A stretch of DNA of 64,000 nucleotides from Cryphonectria parasitica EP155 (lineage: Eukaryota > Ascomycota > Sordariomycetes > Diaporthales > Cryphonectriaceae): NCBI RefSeq assembly GCF_011745365.1, contig NW_024468914.1, positions 1,944,001 through 2,008,000 on the forward strand, in the 5' to 3' direction. Positions within the stretch are counted from its first letter, which is position 1, and each line of letters starts with the position of its first letter. A model generated the notes under the pieces. The model ran no database searches. It had not been told where the DNA came from and worked only from the letters and a program-made list of their open reading frames with translations. The translations under genes and the position numbers were made by a program. Positions 1 through 10,977 of this stretch are shown one piece after another.

Positions 1-624
1 CTTGCTACTGCTATTTTAGCCGGCGATGTGGAGCAAGTACGCAGCCTTGTCCGTATGGGGATCGGGCTGACACAGAGCCACCATTGGGTTCTGTACGAGG
101 CTTGTCTGCAGGGTGCGCACATGGTCGACATCTTGCTGACCTCCCAGCGAGTGAACTTCAGCACCTTCATACCTAATGCGACCGGCGATCCCCTTTTGTT
201 CTTTATTCTTCGGACACCATCATCCCGCTTTTCCACAGAGAGTAAGGTGGCCACTGTTGCGCAACTGCTAGACAACGGCATCGACCCTTGTCCGCTCGAT
301 CGGGTCGGACAGACGGTCTTGCATGCTGTAGCGGGTGTACGCCCTGAGAGTGGTCCCCTCCTGTCACTTCTGCTCAGAATATCTGCGAGAGTACACATCA
401 ACTCTCAAAATACCTTTCTTGACACGCCACTAGCGGTCACTATCCTCTCGGGCCATTTTGAGGCCGCTCAAATTCTTTTGGAGCACGGGGCAGATGTCCA
501 TGTAAAGATGGAGTGGGGGGAATCTGTGGTGCAATTCGCGCTGCGGCGTAATAACCTGTCCCAACGCACTAGACAGCATCGGAGCCTGGGGCAATGCAGG
601 CCCGGCTTGAACTCTGTCCGATAG
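1..624 (+). CDS. Ankyrin-repeat protein, 3' part only
   Basis: The reading frame is open to the left edge, so the true start lies outside the window; a GTG at 28 is not a real start. About 207 codons remain before TAG at 622-624. Ankyrin-like units are visible: an N-terminal one around ILAGDVEQVRSLVRMG and a clear one near codons 145-170 with the TPLAVTILSGHFEAAQILL helix pair followed by HGADVH. Ankyrin proteins mediate protein-protein contacts; the partner cannot be guessed. The last ~25 residues (RRNNLSQRTRQHR onward) no longer look like ankyrin, so the C-terminus may be a frameshift tail or the read-through of a missed intron. The next gene, on the opposite strand, is broken, which fits a decaying accessory region. 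Confidence 0.7.
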   Translation, partial: LATAILAGDVEQVRSLVRMGIGLTQSHHWVLYEACLQGAHMVDILLTSQRVNFSTFIPNATGDPLLFFILRTPSSRFSTESKVATVAQLLDNGIDPCPLDRVGQTVLHAVAGVRPESGPLLSLLLRISARVHINSQNTFLDTPLAVTILSGHFEAAQILLEHGADVHVKMEWGESVVQFALRRNNLSQRTRQHRSLGQCRPGLNSVR

Positions 625-810
625 GGAAGGTGGGATCAAGACGCGTACTGTACGGTGAAGGGATAGCCAAGCGCGACCGGAGTCATCCCTCGTCGTTTCA
701 GTGTCATCGGAGGTATCCTCTTCCGACCAGGTGAAGCTCAACTCGGGGTCAGTGTTGTTAGCATCCCAGAAGACGCCGCAGTAAAAGTCGACCTTCCTGC
801 CGTAGAGGAA

Positions 811-1296
811 CTAACGGTCTTGGACTTCGATTTGATGTTTTTCCCAGGGCGACGATCCACATAGACCACAAGCAAGAGCCCACGGTTCCCTCACATCGAT
901 GTCGCTCTCGCGGCAGAATTTCTCGAAACCAGATGTTGCATTCCAAAAGGTTGTCTCGTAGTCGGCCGTAGGTCTAGATTCAGGATGCAATGTCGAGCAG
1001 CCGACACAGTAATGGAGCCGCTCCTTAGCATCCCCCTCAAGTCTCTGAAGCAGCTGGTTTTGAGCAGACTAAATTGAGGCTTTCCAATGGGTCCCGAATT
1101 CGGTTGTTTCCCACCAACTTGGACGCTCGACAGGCACAGGACCGCAGATACGCCGCAACTCATTAATACTGGAATCCAACGGATAAAGATCCCAAACACG
1201 GTAACAAGATAGATAGAAGCAAAACCTGTTAACCGTTTCCAAATGCTCGGCAATCCAAAGGATCAATTCACTTAAGAGTCTCTCAAAGTAATTCAC
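811..1296 (-). pseudogene. F-box-like fungal gene with one internal stop
   Basis: One frame runs 161 codons from 1296 down to TAG at 811-813, interrupted only by a TAG at 1069-1071. The first half (LLSELILWIAEHLE, then LSCYRVWDLYPLD) resembles an eroded F-box helix region. The second half carries CVGCSTLHPE and a further CGLC, the CxxC-LHP signature that I associate with many Eurotiales F-box proteins. There is no in-frame 5' ATG: the frame begins at GTG with a stop immediately upstream. The internal TAG could come from CAG by a single C-to-T change, as RIP produces. Called a pseudogene; function would have been substrate recognition in an SCF ubiquitin ligase if it really is F-box. Confidence 0.5.
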
Positions 1297-1879
1297 CTAA
1301 TTCAACGGAGTGGATGCCGTGGCGGAGTGTTCTAAACTGGGTTCCACTGCAATAATTCCTGTACGGGGATTGGTCAAAGGTCACGTGAAGAGGTACCTCC
1401 AGGGATCTCCGCGTTTGAAGAGGAGGAAAGTGTAGCATCGTGCCTTCCTAATATAGACGGAAATCGTTGAAAAAGGTGGTGGAGGCAAGCGCCGCAGGCC
1501 GCGCCGCAGGTAAGGGGGTCCAGGGGGTTTCCCCCTGGTAATTAATTAATGCTCTTCGATGAAGATTTGAATATAGATAATTTGAAGCTATTCAGATATT
1601 TCTATTAGTTATTGAGGTTCTTATCAATCTTATCTGTACTGAAAACAGGCCTGCTAGCCTGCTATAGCAAATGCTAGCTATATGCCTGCCATCTATATAT
1701 CTATCCACCCATCTTTCTTTCTATCTAATAGAAAAATTTGCAACAAAATAAACAAACAAATAAACGAACAAACAAACCTACAAATCATTCAACAGAGCCC
1801 TCAAACCATCATCGCTATCGAGGTCTATTCAAAGTACGTTTCAGTGAACTCGTTGCTTAGCTAAGTTAAGAGTATACTC
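1297..1879. other. Intergenic, no gene; short perfect hairpin
   Basis: No coding sequence is supported. At 1520-1538 there is a perfect hairpin (CCAGGGGG, loop TTT, CCCCCTGG) next to a GC-rich direct repeat of CGCCGCAGG near 1490-1510. The sequence then switches abruptly to AT-rich DNA from about 1540. This abrupt switch looks like the edge of an inserted element, but no target duplication was recognised. Confidence 0.4.
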
Positions 1880-3235
1880 TATTTCAGCGCACCCATTACT
1901 CCCGCGCATTACAAGTGCACTCAATCATAGTGCACTCACCACTAGCCTTCGTTACAAGCGTGCTCTAGCTGAATGCACTCATTACTGCTTTTCATTACAA
2001 GTGCTCTATCAATAATCTCTACTAATACTGTAATCATATCTAGGCTCAGCATATCAGCTACTGTAAGCTAACAGCTGCTCAACCCTTCTCATCCTCCTGA
2101 TAGAGATGGGCACGATCCTTTCAAGCTCTACCAGGCTGATCAATCCGATATTACTGGTTACAATAGCAACCAGGAAACGATTTACAATTGCAAGAGTTCC
2201 GGAATTATTCAACGATGCTGTAACTGTAGCAAGATTAAATTGATTGCATGCTTTCAGAAGAAGAAAAGCTGCAGAGATCCAGCTATCAACTGCCAGAAAT
2301 GCTGTAACAAGCAGAACTCTTCCCAGGTTTGATTCTCTTCATATTTATATCTCTCGAGTACAGATTTCTAACATCTTGATAGAAAGCACCAAATACTGTA
2401 CATTGAGTTCTTTCTGCTGTTACTAGAAGAAGCGCAGCAGCTGCAGAGTTATCCTCTCCAGAAGAAGCCAATCCAGCATCCAGACTGCTTCTCAGGCCTC
2501 TCTGTCCTATACAGGAAGAGATCTTGATTGCAACTAATCCTGTATCTAGTCCTAGTTCCGCTCCTTATCTATCTCCTACGCTTCTCTCTCGAGGCTGAGA
2601 ACGCGGTATTCTGCAGGCTGCTTCTCTAGGTCAGCTAGGTGCGCAGCCTATTCCTCCCGCACCTGGCCCCCGTCTGAACCAGCCCTCTACTTTGAACCGG
2701 CTAAGTGGAATATTCCATCAGCGTAGTCAGATCGAGGATTATACGCCAGCCGAGCAACGAGCTCACGATCGATGTATCCGAGATAAGCATTAGCACTGGG
2801 CTCAGCGCTGCCAGGGCGAGATTCCCGATCTCACTCCTCCTTCGCAAGAATACCTCTTACAGCAGTTTGCTCCTGGCGACAGCCTGACTACCAGTGGCGC
2901 TGGCGATGGTGACAAAGACCCATGGTTTGAGTGTACTATTTGCAGCCTTCGCCATCATTGGTTGGCTGTATAGATGTGGTTGGCTGTATGGGTGTGATTG
3001 GCTGTATAGTGATTGGCTAGCTGTCATAAGAGTGGATCCTAGTTGCTGGAGAGCAGGAAAAAAAAAGTTGAATTGAAATTGAAATTTCAAGTCTAGGGTA
3101 AGTTTGTAAGATGCACTCGTTGCCCAAGCATGTCAAGAGTGCACTATAATAAAGTGCACTCATTACTTGCGCTGGTCAAGAGTGCACTGTAATAAGGTGC
3201 ACTCGTTACCTGCGCTGGTCAAGAGTACATAGAAC
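1880..3235. mobile_element. Degenerate element with subterminal TGCACTC repeats
   Basis: Both flanks (about 1885-2000 and 3111-3225) carry clustered copies of a TGCACTC-ATTAC type motif, in both orientations (AGTGCACT / TGCACTC), like subterminal repeats of a DNA transposon. In between are stop-ridden coding remnants on the plus strand. One patch around 2115-2330 is cysteine-rich (CCNCSKIK, then CQKCCNKQ) and one at 2700-2935 ends in WFECTICSL. No transposase signature could be recognised, and no terminal inverted repeat or target duplication was found, so the class is unknown. Confidence 0.4.
3111..3225. repeat. Tandem repeat, about 43-bp unit
   Basis: Roughly 2.7 copies of a 43-bp unit starting GTGCACTC and containing GCTGGTCAAGAGTGCACT. 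A full unit lies at 3154-3196, a diverged one before it (3111-3153) and a partial one after it (3197-3225). It forms the right flank of the degenerate element described for 1880-3235. Confidence 0.75.
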
Positions 3236-4323
3236 ACTTCCGCTCCTGCCGTGCCCTCCAGCGGCTAGCTGCTTCCGCCCACGGCATTCACTCCGTTGAT
3301 CCTTTAACCGTTCCACTCCCCCCGGCTGGCAAATGAAGATAAAAAGTGTGGCTGGCAATTGATGAGCGCCCTAGGATAAAGACTTAAATATACGAAAAAA
3401 TTTGGTATACTCCCCATAGCTTGCGGAGGGCTGTAGTATACCAAATTTAGTGGAACGGTTTCGTATATTTCAATACCTAAGAGGTCTGGGCAATGTTGAA
3501 GATTGTAGAAAACAATCCTCCTGTGCAGGCCAGCACCGCCAGCTCCACTTGTGTTGTGTGTGACTGTTGCTGCCTTAGGCCATGGCCAGGCTTCGAAACT
3601 ATAGGCCCCTGTGGATCCGTACGAGCCTACGGGCACGGAATTACCGGAACGCCGGTGTTCCCAAAAGGATTTAGTGCATTCACGATAGTAAATGCTGTGA
3701 ACCTTCTGTATAAAAGATCTCGCCACAAATAGCATTGATAGCTAAATTTCTTTCCTGTTAATCAACAACCCTTTCGACTGATTTACTGACCTTATGTATC
3801 GTGAAGTCCCAAATCGGTAAAGAGGGTTGCCAACGTGAATACACACCCCCACCATCGGGAACCACGCACCTTACACACGCTAAATTACGGATAGCTCCAT
3901 ACAAACTCATTCTATTTACTTAAGCCATTTTCGGTCAGTTTTAATGCTATTCATTATAATACGGTAGACCGCGTCATGGCGGTGGCTCTATGGCCAACCG
4001 TGGTACAATCACCTGTTATCGTCCTTTATTATTCACTTTGTTACCAACATTATTATAAGCAATGACGAGCAGCAGTGCGCAGCGCTCCTGCATCCCCTTA
4101 CTTAGCTTGTGGTAAATTAACTTTACTGAATTCGCGTCCCTAATGTGGAGGACTATATGTCCTTGTCCTTAATTGTATGGCTGCCTTGCGCTAAGAGAAT
4201 TTTAGTGGTTGCTGCTATTAAGGACAATATTTATATCCGCGATCCATTCTTTTATGGCCGCCCTGCCGTCGATAATGCACCCGACCATATGCCCAATCCT
4301 CTTGTCAAGGGCAAGTGTAATGA
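3236..4323. other. No supported gene; interrupted inverted repeat
   Basis: Two overlapping ORFs on opposite strands (3304-3735 minus, 3493-3732 plus) and one at 4145-4342 have no recognisable motif and are not called as genes. An interrupted inverted repeat is present: 3387-3411 (AATATACGAAAAAATTTGG...) pairs with 3435-3448 plus 3460-3469, the right arm being split by an 11-nt insertion, around a 23-nt loop. Confidence 0.5.
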
Positions 4324-4671
4324 GCACTGCAGTTATCCGTAGATCCTGAAGTACATAGGGGGTTTATGCTAGCAAGAGCGGTGCCAAGCATCGGCCTTAA
4401 ATAGGAAACAGTCTCGTAATAGCGATGCAAGTGTTTACTGCCTACTGCCTTTAGGGCTATTGCTTCCAGTGGTGAAACAATACTTAGATTAACAACTCTG
4501 CGGTTCCGTGATGTTACGACCCGTGGTTTAGGCGTAAGCTACATGTACGGTTGGAAGGAATATTTGAACAGCGAGTTTGAATATCTGCTGATCTTTTCGA
4601 TCTATCTAGTATAGTGGCACCTTCCACCGCGGCTTATTACACGTGACCTGCATGTTGGATGAGTCATAACA
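4324..4671. repeat. LTR-like dispersed repeat, copy A
   Basis: This block matches the block at 25695-26150. Both begin with GCACTGCAG..ATCCG, share AGATCCTxAAGTACA and a TTTATGCTxACAAGAGCGGTG-like segment, and end with CGTGACCTGCATGTTGGAT followed by GTCATAACA. An internal TGTTACGACCC at 4512 is the near-inverse of the terminal GGGTCATAACA form seen in copy B, so the right 160 bp (4512-4671) may itself be bounded by short inverted termini like an LTR. No coding capacity and no target duplication were seen. Probably solo LTRs or MITE-like copies. Confidence 0.5.
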
Positions 4672-4683
4672 CTTATGTAATAA

Positions 4684-4800
4684 CGGCAGAAAAAGACCCT
4701 TGTAGAAGAGCGGCAGAAAGAAATATCGCATAAGCACGGCAGAAAAAAGACGCTTATAGAGGCGGCAGAAAAAAAAACCGTATAAGACGGCAGAAAAGAT
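4684..4800. repeat. Five-copy 25-27 bp tandem repeat (CGGCAGAAA units)
   Basis: CGGCAGAAA recurs at 4684, 4711, 4737, 4763 and 4788, a period of 25-27 bp, with A-rich and TTATA spacers. It starts 12 bp after the LTR-like copy A ends. The minus-strand ORF across it (4602-4937) is a low-complexity artefact. Confidence 0.7.
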
Positions 4801-5146
4801 ATGCTTATATAAGGAGTAGGAAAGGCTTTAAGGTTTAAAGCTGGCAGATTGGGAAGGACAATCTTGATTGTAGCAGAACATAGACATACCAAATCAATAG
4901 GGTAGATAGTGGGAGAAAGAAAGGAAGGGTTAGGCAAGAAGATCGTAAGAACTGGACCACCTTAAATAGTAGTACCTTAACCCCCCTCCTAAGTACAAAA
5001 TGTTAAACGTTAAGCAGGCAAGCGAGTAAGCTTTAAGTAGGCACAGGCTTTATTAACAAAAGGCAGCTTAAGACTAAGGCTATAACCTCTAGATCTAATC
5101 TGAGATATTAGAGTACATTTACCCATGTCTATAGTGATAAATATAC
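4801..5146. other. Intergenic, nothing recognised
   Basis: AT-rich sequence between the tandem repeat and the recombinase relic. No gene, repeat or RNA feature could be supported. Confidence 0.5.
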
Positions 5147-6992
5147 TTAGGGACGTAACTTAACGCCGTGGGTTGTCTCCACATGGTTCTTGAAATGGCC
5201 TAGGTTTTCGAACTTTAGTGCCTGCTCCCGGCACTTACGGTGGCTGCATGACATCTGTTTCATGCCGCTCAGCTTTCCCGCGTGCTTTTTGTCGAAATGA
5301 TCGTACATCACAGCAGATCAGCAGAATTTGAATATCCTTTCCTCGTAGAACAGCCTTTCGTCCCCAATACAGCGCGGGCATTGTGCCCTATGCATTAGAA
5401 GCGGGAAGGGGTCTGGCCCTGGAGACTCTTCTTTTACCAAAATGTCAGCCGGAGCTTTCCGTCGCATGCGGGTTCGCTTTATAGTCTCTCTTTTACCACA
5501 TAGAGCGATCATAAGCTCGGTCGCCTGGATACGGAGTTCGAACAGCTTCTTAGAGCTTGGGCTGTCGGGCTGGTTGCAAAGGATGTTAGCGAGCTGAGCA
5601 CGTTCGGGTATATGCAGTTTTATTATCGGTTCAAAGTACTGCTCCTCCTCTTGCCCGTTAGCCTGTCTTTCAACATCCCAGGTCGGGCGGTTGTGAAAAT
5701 GATGCGCCCGGTATTCGCGCCGGATCTCATTATCGCGCTGCGCCTGCTTGATCGCAATTGATCTAGTCAGCTCTCGAATCCGCTCCTCGTTTTCTGTGCC
5801 TTTGATCCTGTATTAGCCGCCTTTAAGCTGTGCTCTCTCTACTTCCAGCGCAACGATCTCCAGATCAGGCAGCATATTCTCCCAGATCTCATCAGGAACC
5901 ATATTCTTGCTAGCACAGGGGTTATGCATAAGACCTATATATGAAAGCATTCCGATTAGGCTGTCTTCGGTCAGCTCGTTCAGAAATGCGTTTTGAAGAT
6001 GAAACTGAACCTTTTTGTTGATATATGCGCTATTAAATGTGGCTCACTTCGGATCGTAGCGCATCATCTGGTCGCAGACAGCATCAGGTGCGTGGCCTAC
6101 GCGCTGTTAGATTAAAATCGACTTTTATAGCATGGAAATGATATACCGTTAGCCGAGTTTGCTGCTCCCTTACGCCAGGCCTTCGGTTCAATCGCCTTCT
6201 TACATCCACTATCTAGCGATTAATGCGTCATATCATCTCTTAGCTTGTAATATGGAAGAGGTTGATATCTTGAAACAACATCGTCCAATTCATTTTTTGA
6301 AATCAAGTCGTCGGGTTTATCCTCCGGCAAAGAGTCGTCGCACCGGCGGAATATAGGCCGCTTGAGCCACTCTTTCTTCCAGCGTAGCGGAGTGCACTTG
6401 ACTGGTCCCTGGTTCTTAACCTGAAAGACTTGTCTGGCACTAGTTAAATTCGTCGCTGCAAACGCGCCATCAGATCCTGCTAGACTAACAATAACGCTGA
6501 TAAGACAGAAGATTAATCTTCTGGTAGGGGTAAAGAAGAAGATAGTCCTAGAGTAATCATTAGTTCCAAAATCATTAAAGACAACCGGGTAACTACTTAC
6601 GGTTTTGGCTTATTATCTGCTCCTTTGTGGTATATAAACTTGATGGACATCGCCAGGACGTTGCCGCCGGTGTCAGGGTGGCGTACGACCATCAGCAAAA
6701 TGTCTTCGTAACAGAGCGCCTTTGGACGTCCACGGCAAATGGTTTCTTGTGCGAGTAGCTCTTGGAGGAGCTGGGAATTTTCGTCAAGTGCCCTGTCTTT
6801 ATCTTTGCCAAAAGCCCCTATTGCTTTCTGTGGAAATAACTCCTCCAGACATGTATCGTTGCCGCTTTTTCTCTCGCCGTCTACAAACTCGGCCGGTCGT
6901 GCCCCTGTGAAGGCAAGGGTGAGGTAACACCCCGATAGTTGTATGAGGAAGGGGCTAAGGAAAGAAAGCATGCCTGTCGCATCCCCAACCAA
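5147..6992 (-). pseudogene. RIP-damaged DUF3435 tyrosine recombinase (Starship captain family)
   Basis: Three exons can be followed on the minus strand: about 6992-6601, 6547-6147 and 6096-5147, joined across introns 6548-6600 (GTAAGT..CTCTAG) and 6097-6146 (GTATAT..GCGTAG). Exon 1 holds the catalytic-arginine region TFTGARPAEFV-like (LAFTGARPAEF) and VLAMSIKFIYHKG. Exon 2 gives LRWKKEWLKRPIFRR and AWRKGAANSANG. Exon 3 gives QMMRYDPK, then ATFNSAYINKKVQFHLQN with the candidate catalytic tyrosine, and a C-terminal Cys/His tail (CPRCIGD, HFKNHVETTHGVKL). This is the DUF3435 tyrosine-recombinase family. Four in-frame stops (about 6217, 6046, 5818 and 5321) sit where W, R or Q codons would give TGA/TAA by a single C-to-T or G-to-A change, and the expected RH is RY; all are RIP-type changes. 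The N-terminal domain upstream of 6992 was not found. Confidence 0.8.
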
Positions 6993-7596
6993 AAATCAGA
7001 ACTATGGTTGAATTGGATGCAGAGACAACACGCATTGCTTGCACGCTGGAAAGCTGTATTAATGTGGCGCGAGGGGTTGGGGAAGGTCGAGGAACGTCAG
7101 AAAGATCGAAGGGGTTGAGGAAGATTGAAAGCGGATGAAGTGCCAGCTGGGCAGGAAGGAGAGGGCAGAGACGAGGGTAGGCGGGCAAGGCAATACTCTC
7201 AAAAAGACGTCAGAAAAAGGTGAGAGGTTGGAGGAAGTGGTGGATAGACACAGCAAACTTCTGAACCTAATCTAAGGCAGCTTACCGCTTATGCTGCTGA
7301 ATCCATGAGATATCCATACTTTCGTCTGAATTTATGGTTCATAGAAAGACCAGGAAACTTCTATTGATAGCGCAAGGCAGGCACAGAACACCTGCTCTCA
7401 GCCATCTCAGCTTCTCTTCTCCCATTCACACAGCCCGAATGCAGACATCAATCCACCTTGCCCTAAACTGCTCGCCAGGTTCGCTACTCAGCAGATATCC
7501 TCAAAAATGCCGTGGTATGATTTATAACCTACTGCTTATCAGGATGAAAACTAGCTAATCAGGGGCAAGTCTTCTCGTCTACCGCTACAGGTCTAG
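6993..7596. other. Intergenic or missing recombinase N-terminus
   Basis: The N-terminal core-binding part of the DUF3435 protein should lie here on the minus strand, but the short ORFs (6955-7256) are proline/leucine-rich with no recognisable helix pattern. No other gene is supported. Confidence 0.35.
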
Positions 7597-8232
7597 GTGC
7601 GAGGAGAATCCAAACCGATATCACGGCTGGGAACCCAAGAGTATTACTCTGGACATCTCTCGGGAACAATTCATCCAAGGCCTCTGCACACTGTTGCGGA
7701 TGTAAGACTGCATTCGTTCTATGCAAGATTCCGATCTATGCTGATGAATATCTTTTTCAGAAACGAGCTAGGGATTCTGCCACGAGAGTATAACACAGCA
7801 AACCTCTTAAATGCAGTGCGGGAATTAAGAAGGGTCGTGATGGACTGGCAGGTGGTGACAAGCGAGCACCTGCTCTCCGCTGTTGCCAGAGTACCGAGCG
7901 GGCTTCGCTATCAAGATTGCCTACCGCAACAGGACAAAAGCCTTATCGGGTGCTTTCAGGGCTTCCGCAACTTTCCCTGCATCGGCTTTAATCCCCAGAG
8001 TGAAGGGGTATTGGTTCGGCTAAGCTGTCTCGAAGAAGGATGGATACTTACACAAGCGCTCTTCGCGTTAGTCGGTTACCTCCCATCAAAGCTGGAGCCG
8101 AAGGATATGACTGGAATGCTAGTCTCTGGAAGCCCTGTAACAAATACAGCATTGCTAATTAAGGGGTTACGAGACTCGAAGGCTATATGGGAGGAAGCCT
8201 GTGCGTTTACCTGCGAGTGTGATGCTGTTTAG
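7597..8232 (+). CDS. Hypothetical protein, start uncertain
   Basis: A 211-codon open frame from a non-ATG first codon (GTG 7597) to TAG at 8230-8232. Composition is that of a globular protein (for example HSFYARFRSMLMNIFFRN and ALFALVGYLPSKLEP), with no recognised domain. The first in-frame ATG is at 7738, so either the protein starts there (about 164 aa) or an upstream exon is missing. It lies between the recombinase relic and an 18-G homopolymer. Function unknown; it may be a fragment. Confidence 0.4.
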   Translation: MRGESKPISRLGTQEYYSGHLSGTIHPRPLHTVADVRLHSFYARFRSMLMNIFFRNELGILPREYNTANLLNAVRELRRVVMDWQVVTSEHLLSAVARVPSGLRYQDCLPQQDKSLIGCFQGFRNFPCIGFNPQSEGVLVRLSCLEEGWILTQALFALVGYLPSKLEPKDMTGMLVSGSPVTNTALLIKGLRDSKAIWEEACAFTCECDAV

Positions 8233-8293
8233 CTGAAGAAATAAATGCATCTTCATATGACATCTCGCATTCTAATTGAGCAGCTTTTTGTTT

Positions 8294-8311
8294 GGGGGGG
8301 GGGGGGGGGGG
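8294..8311. repeat. Poly-G tract, 18 nt
   Basis: Uninterrupted run of 18 G. One of five G/C homopolymers of 15-18 nt in this window; see the finding. Confidence 0.9.
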
Positions 8312-8547
8312 AAGGATCAGTTGGATCTCAGATGCTGCTAACAATCACTTCAGAGGCAAGTTCCGCTTCCCCATCTCTTCAAGCTATCTCCAATCCTTCT
8401 CTTCATCTGTCATACCACACGGTCCCTAGCACTTATTTTCTGTACTGACATGTCTTGTCGCGCCCTGTTCGCCCCTGCTACGACCACGCGTAGCTATTAA
8501 CACGATAGCGCCTCGCCATGCGACCCGCGCCGCCTATACTGAGACTA

Positions 8548-10314
8548 TCAAGCGTTAGAAACACCTGGGTATCGACCACCTGGCGTGCGCATGAAGTGCG
8601 CTACCATTACGGAGTACGATTTCGTTCCGTCTGCGGAGTAGCCGCTGGTCTTGAGCTGCCAGCTCTCCACTGCCTCTGCGTCTGCCTGCGGAGGTTTGAG
8701 AAGGCCCAGAAGTCTACCGAGTCTACCAGTGCCATGTCCAACACAGAGACTATCCAGATTAGTAAGCACGATACTACGCTTCCCAGCCCTGGCTTCCTCG
8801 TGCTTCTCCCGCCAGACATAGTAAGAGTCGGTCGCACGAGCCTCTCGGGCTTCAGCGACACGGATCTGGTCTATCTCTCTCCGGATCACAAGTGTATCCC
8901 GCTGCTGCGTCACATGCTCAAGAGTGCGCTCCAGGTCCTGAACGCGGCGGTCGAGATCCGTAAAGGCACCCTTCTCGTAGTGCTCCAGGGCGGCCTCCCA
9001 GGCCCAGACAGCATGCTTGATCGGAGTGTGGAGCCGCAACCCGCCGAGGGGAGAGGCTGCCTGCTGCACCGGTGCGCTTGAGCGCTTGCGTTTGAGAAGA
9101 GACCACTCGGCGCCGGTCTGCGCAGGAGACGAAGCAAGCACCGATTTGGCCGCGTACATCTTCCTCATGAAAGGCATCAGGTAGCCAGGGACAGGCACAC
9201 ACTCACACTCGTTGCCGTTCGAGCATCGAGCACAGCAGGCAGAAGACGCCGCATCTTTCATATCGTGGCATGCTCCGTCGGACTGGTCACTGGCCAGGCT
9301 CTTGGCACAACCAAGACAGGGGATAGGACGTACTGGCCCCAAGGGACCTGCACCCTGAGAGCCGGCAGGGCCCGCAGAAGGAGAAGTAGAAGGGGATGCT
9401 GCGAGGGCTAAAAGAGCTCTGAGTGGGGGCTGGAGAACAAAAAGACATCTCTCGACCTCGAGACGCTGCCGTTCGCTGGGCCTGAGAGATGGTTAGATGT
9501 GAAAGGCATGACAGAAGAAAGCTCCCTCAAGTCTCACCTTATTTGGCCTGCATACAGCCAGAGGGCTGAAATGTTCAGCTTCCTGCTCATCGTCCACTTC
9601 TGAGCCAGCGCATAGCGTAGGGTGACCAGCAGCCGCCTCGTGAGAAACACTGCGAGGTGCCAGGACAGGCGAATCTCCAGGGCCAAGATTCGCACAGGTC
9701 TCATCTGGGCATTTTGGCACAGACGAAGCTCTTTCCGTGGCGCCGACCACACGAAAATACTCAAACACGAACTCAGGCCCACACGGCATATTCTGGAACA
9801 GCATCCTCATACATGCCTCGTCTGGATGATTCAGGCATTTTCCGTAGTTCTTGAAATGCTCCACGTTCTGGATCATCTGGCGGGTTAGAGAGAGCTGGAG
9901 CACGCTCTGGGTTACGCGTTCCTCATTCTGCTTTATCCTGGACTCGATGTCCTCCAGCAGTCTCCAAGCATAGAGTAGGTGGTCTTCGATCTTCCTGTCC
10001 CATCCAATACCTGAATCGTCCTCTGTCTTGCTTGATGCAGGATCATCAATCGGACTGTCAGGCGCGTACATAGTCAGATTCGTTCCAAGCTTTGATACAC
10101 GAAGGCTATACCGGGCATTGCCACTGTCAACATGGCCATTACCTTCACAAGGTCCTGCGGATGAGGGGTTTCGACTAAGACTCGCGATGACCTCCTCGCT
10201 GAGGCGAGGAACCGGGGTCGCGGAACGGCTGCGAGATCTGGTCGGACTGCAGGTGGGAGAACTGGGGGAACTGGGGAGCAGAGAAAAGCCAGAGTCGGGC
10301 TCTGAAGACGCCAT
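8548..10314 (-). CDS. Cys-rich fungal protein, two exons, about 564 aa
   Basis: Exon 1 runs 10314-9538 (ATG, MASSEPDSGFSLLPSSP) and exon 2 runs 9465-8548. The intron 9466-9537 starts GTGAGA, contains CATCTAACC and ends CGGCAG; a nearer CTCTCAG acceptor would put exon 2 out of frame. The N-terminal ~100 residues are Ser/Pro-rich and likely disordered, followed by a helical stretch (LLYAWRLLEDIESRIKQNEE). Exon 2 carries PCLGCAKSL, then CCARCSNGNECECVPVP, a likely zinc-binding module, then a long coiled coil (DLDRRVQDLERTLEHVTQQRD, IRREIDQIRVAEAREAR). I recall this PCxxC..CxRC..CVPVP arrangement from uncharacterised Eurotiales proteins; its function is not known to me. It is divergent from the next gene, which also has a PCxxC start motif. 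Confidence 0.65.
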
Positions 10315-10977
10315 TCTGGGTCGCGCAGGCTCTTGAAAAAGCTCAAGCCAAGAAGATGGGCAGCAGAAAGGGGTTGTTGAGAAAGGAAAAAAGAATATGA
10401 GAAAGGAAAAAAGAATGCTGCAAGGCCACTGCCCATTGGGGGCAGCCTTGTGGGCAGGCGAGGATGGAGAACCCCTGTCCTGCTTTTGTGGGAAATGTGG
10501 AGACCCCGCCGTGTCTGGGCTCCACTTGCCTCACGCGTTCTGGCCAATCAGATCGTGTAGTCGTCGTAGGGGAGGGAGTGGCAGGGAGGCAAGGTGTGAA
10601 AACCACCTCATACAAGCCTCAGATGGCCACTGCAAGAGGAATTTCCTTTCTTTGAGCTGCGAAAAGAACAGATGAAACAGGAGAGAAGAGGCTGAGAAAC
10701 ACCTCAACGCTGTTTCTGGGACCTCTATGCACACAAGGTGCTCGGCCGTTCACCCTATCAACGTCTGGGACAGTCCCGCTCCTCCTCCCTCTCTCATTGC
10801 AAAATGCTGCTTCCCTCTCTTCGGTACCATCCAGCCTCGCTGGCCCCCTTTCCTCCTGCAACAGACTTCTTCTCCCAGAATACCCACCACAAGCAGTTAC
10901 TGCAGCGAGGACGACTACCGGCGAACATCGGCTCTTGATCCAAAGTTCTTTCTCGCATCCCTTCTGCTTTCATCAGC

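Noticed and set aside
1520..1538. Hairpin considered as a Helitron 3' end
   Set aside because: No CTRR terminus after it and no Rep/helicase coding nearby on either strand.
4602..4937. Minus ORF with Phe/Ser-rich repeats, signal-peptide-like
   Set aside because: Created by the 26-bp tandem repeat; no start context or motif.
8518..9081. 187-codon plus-strand ORF
   Set aside because: Antisense to the two-exon Cys-rich gene at 8548-10314, whose frame, intron and motifs are better.
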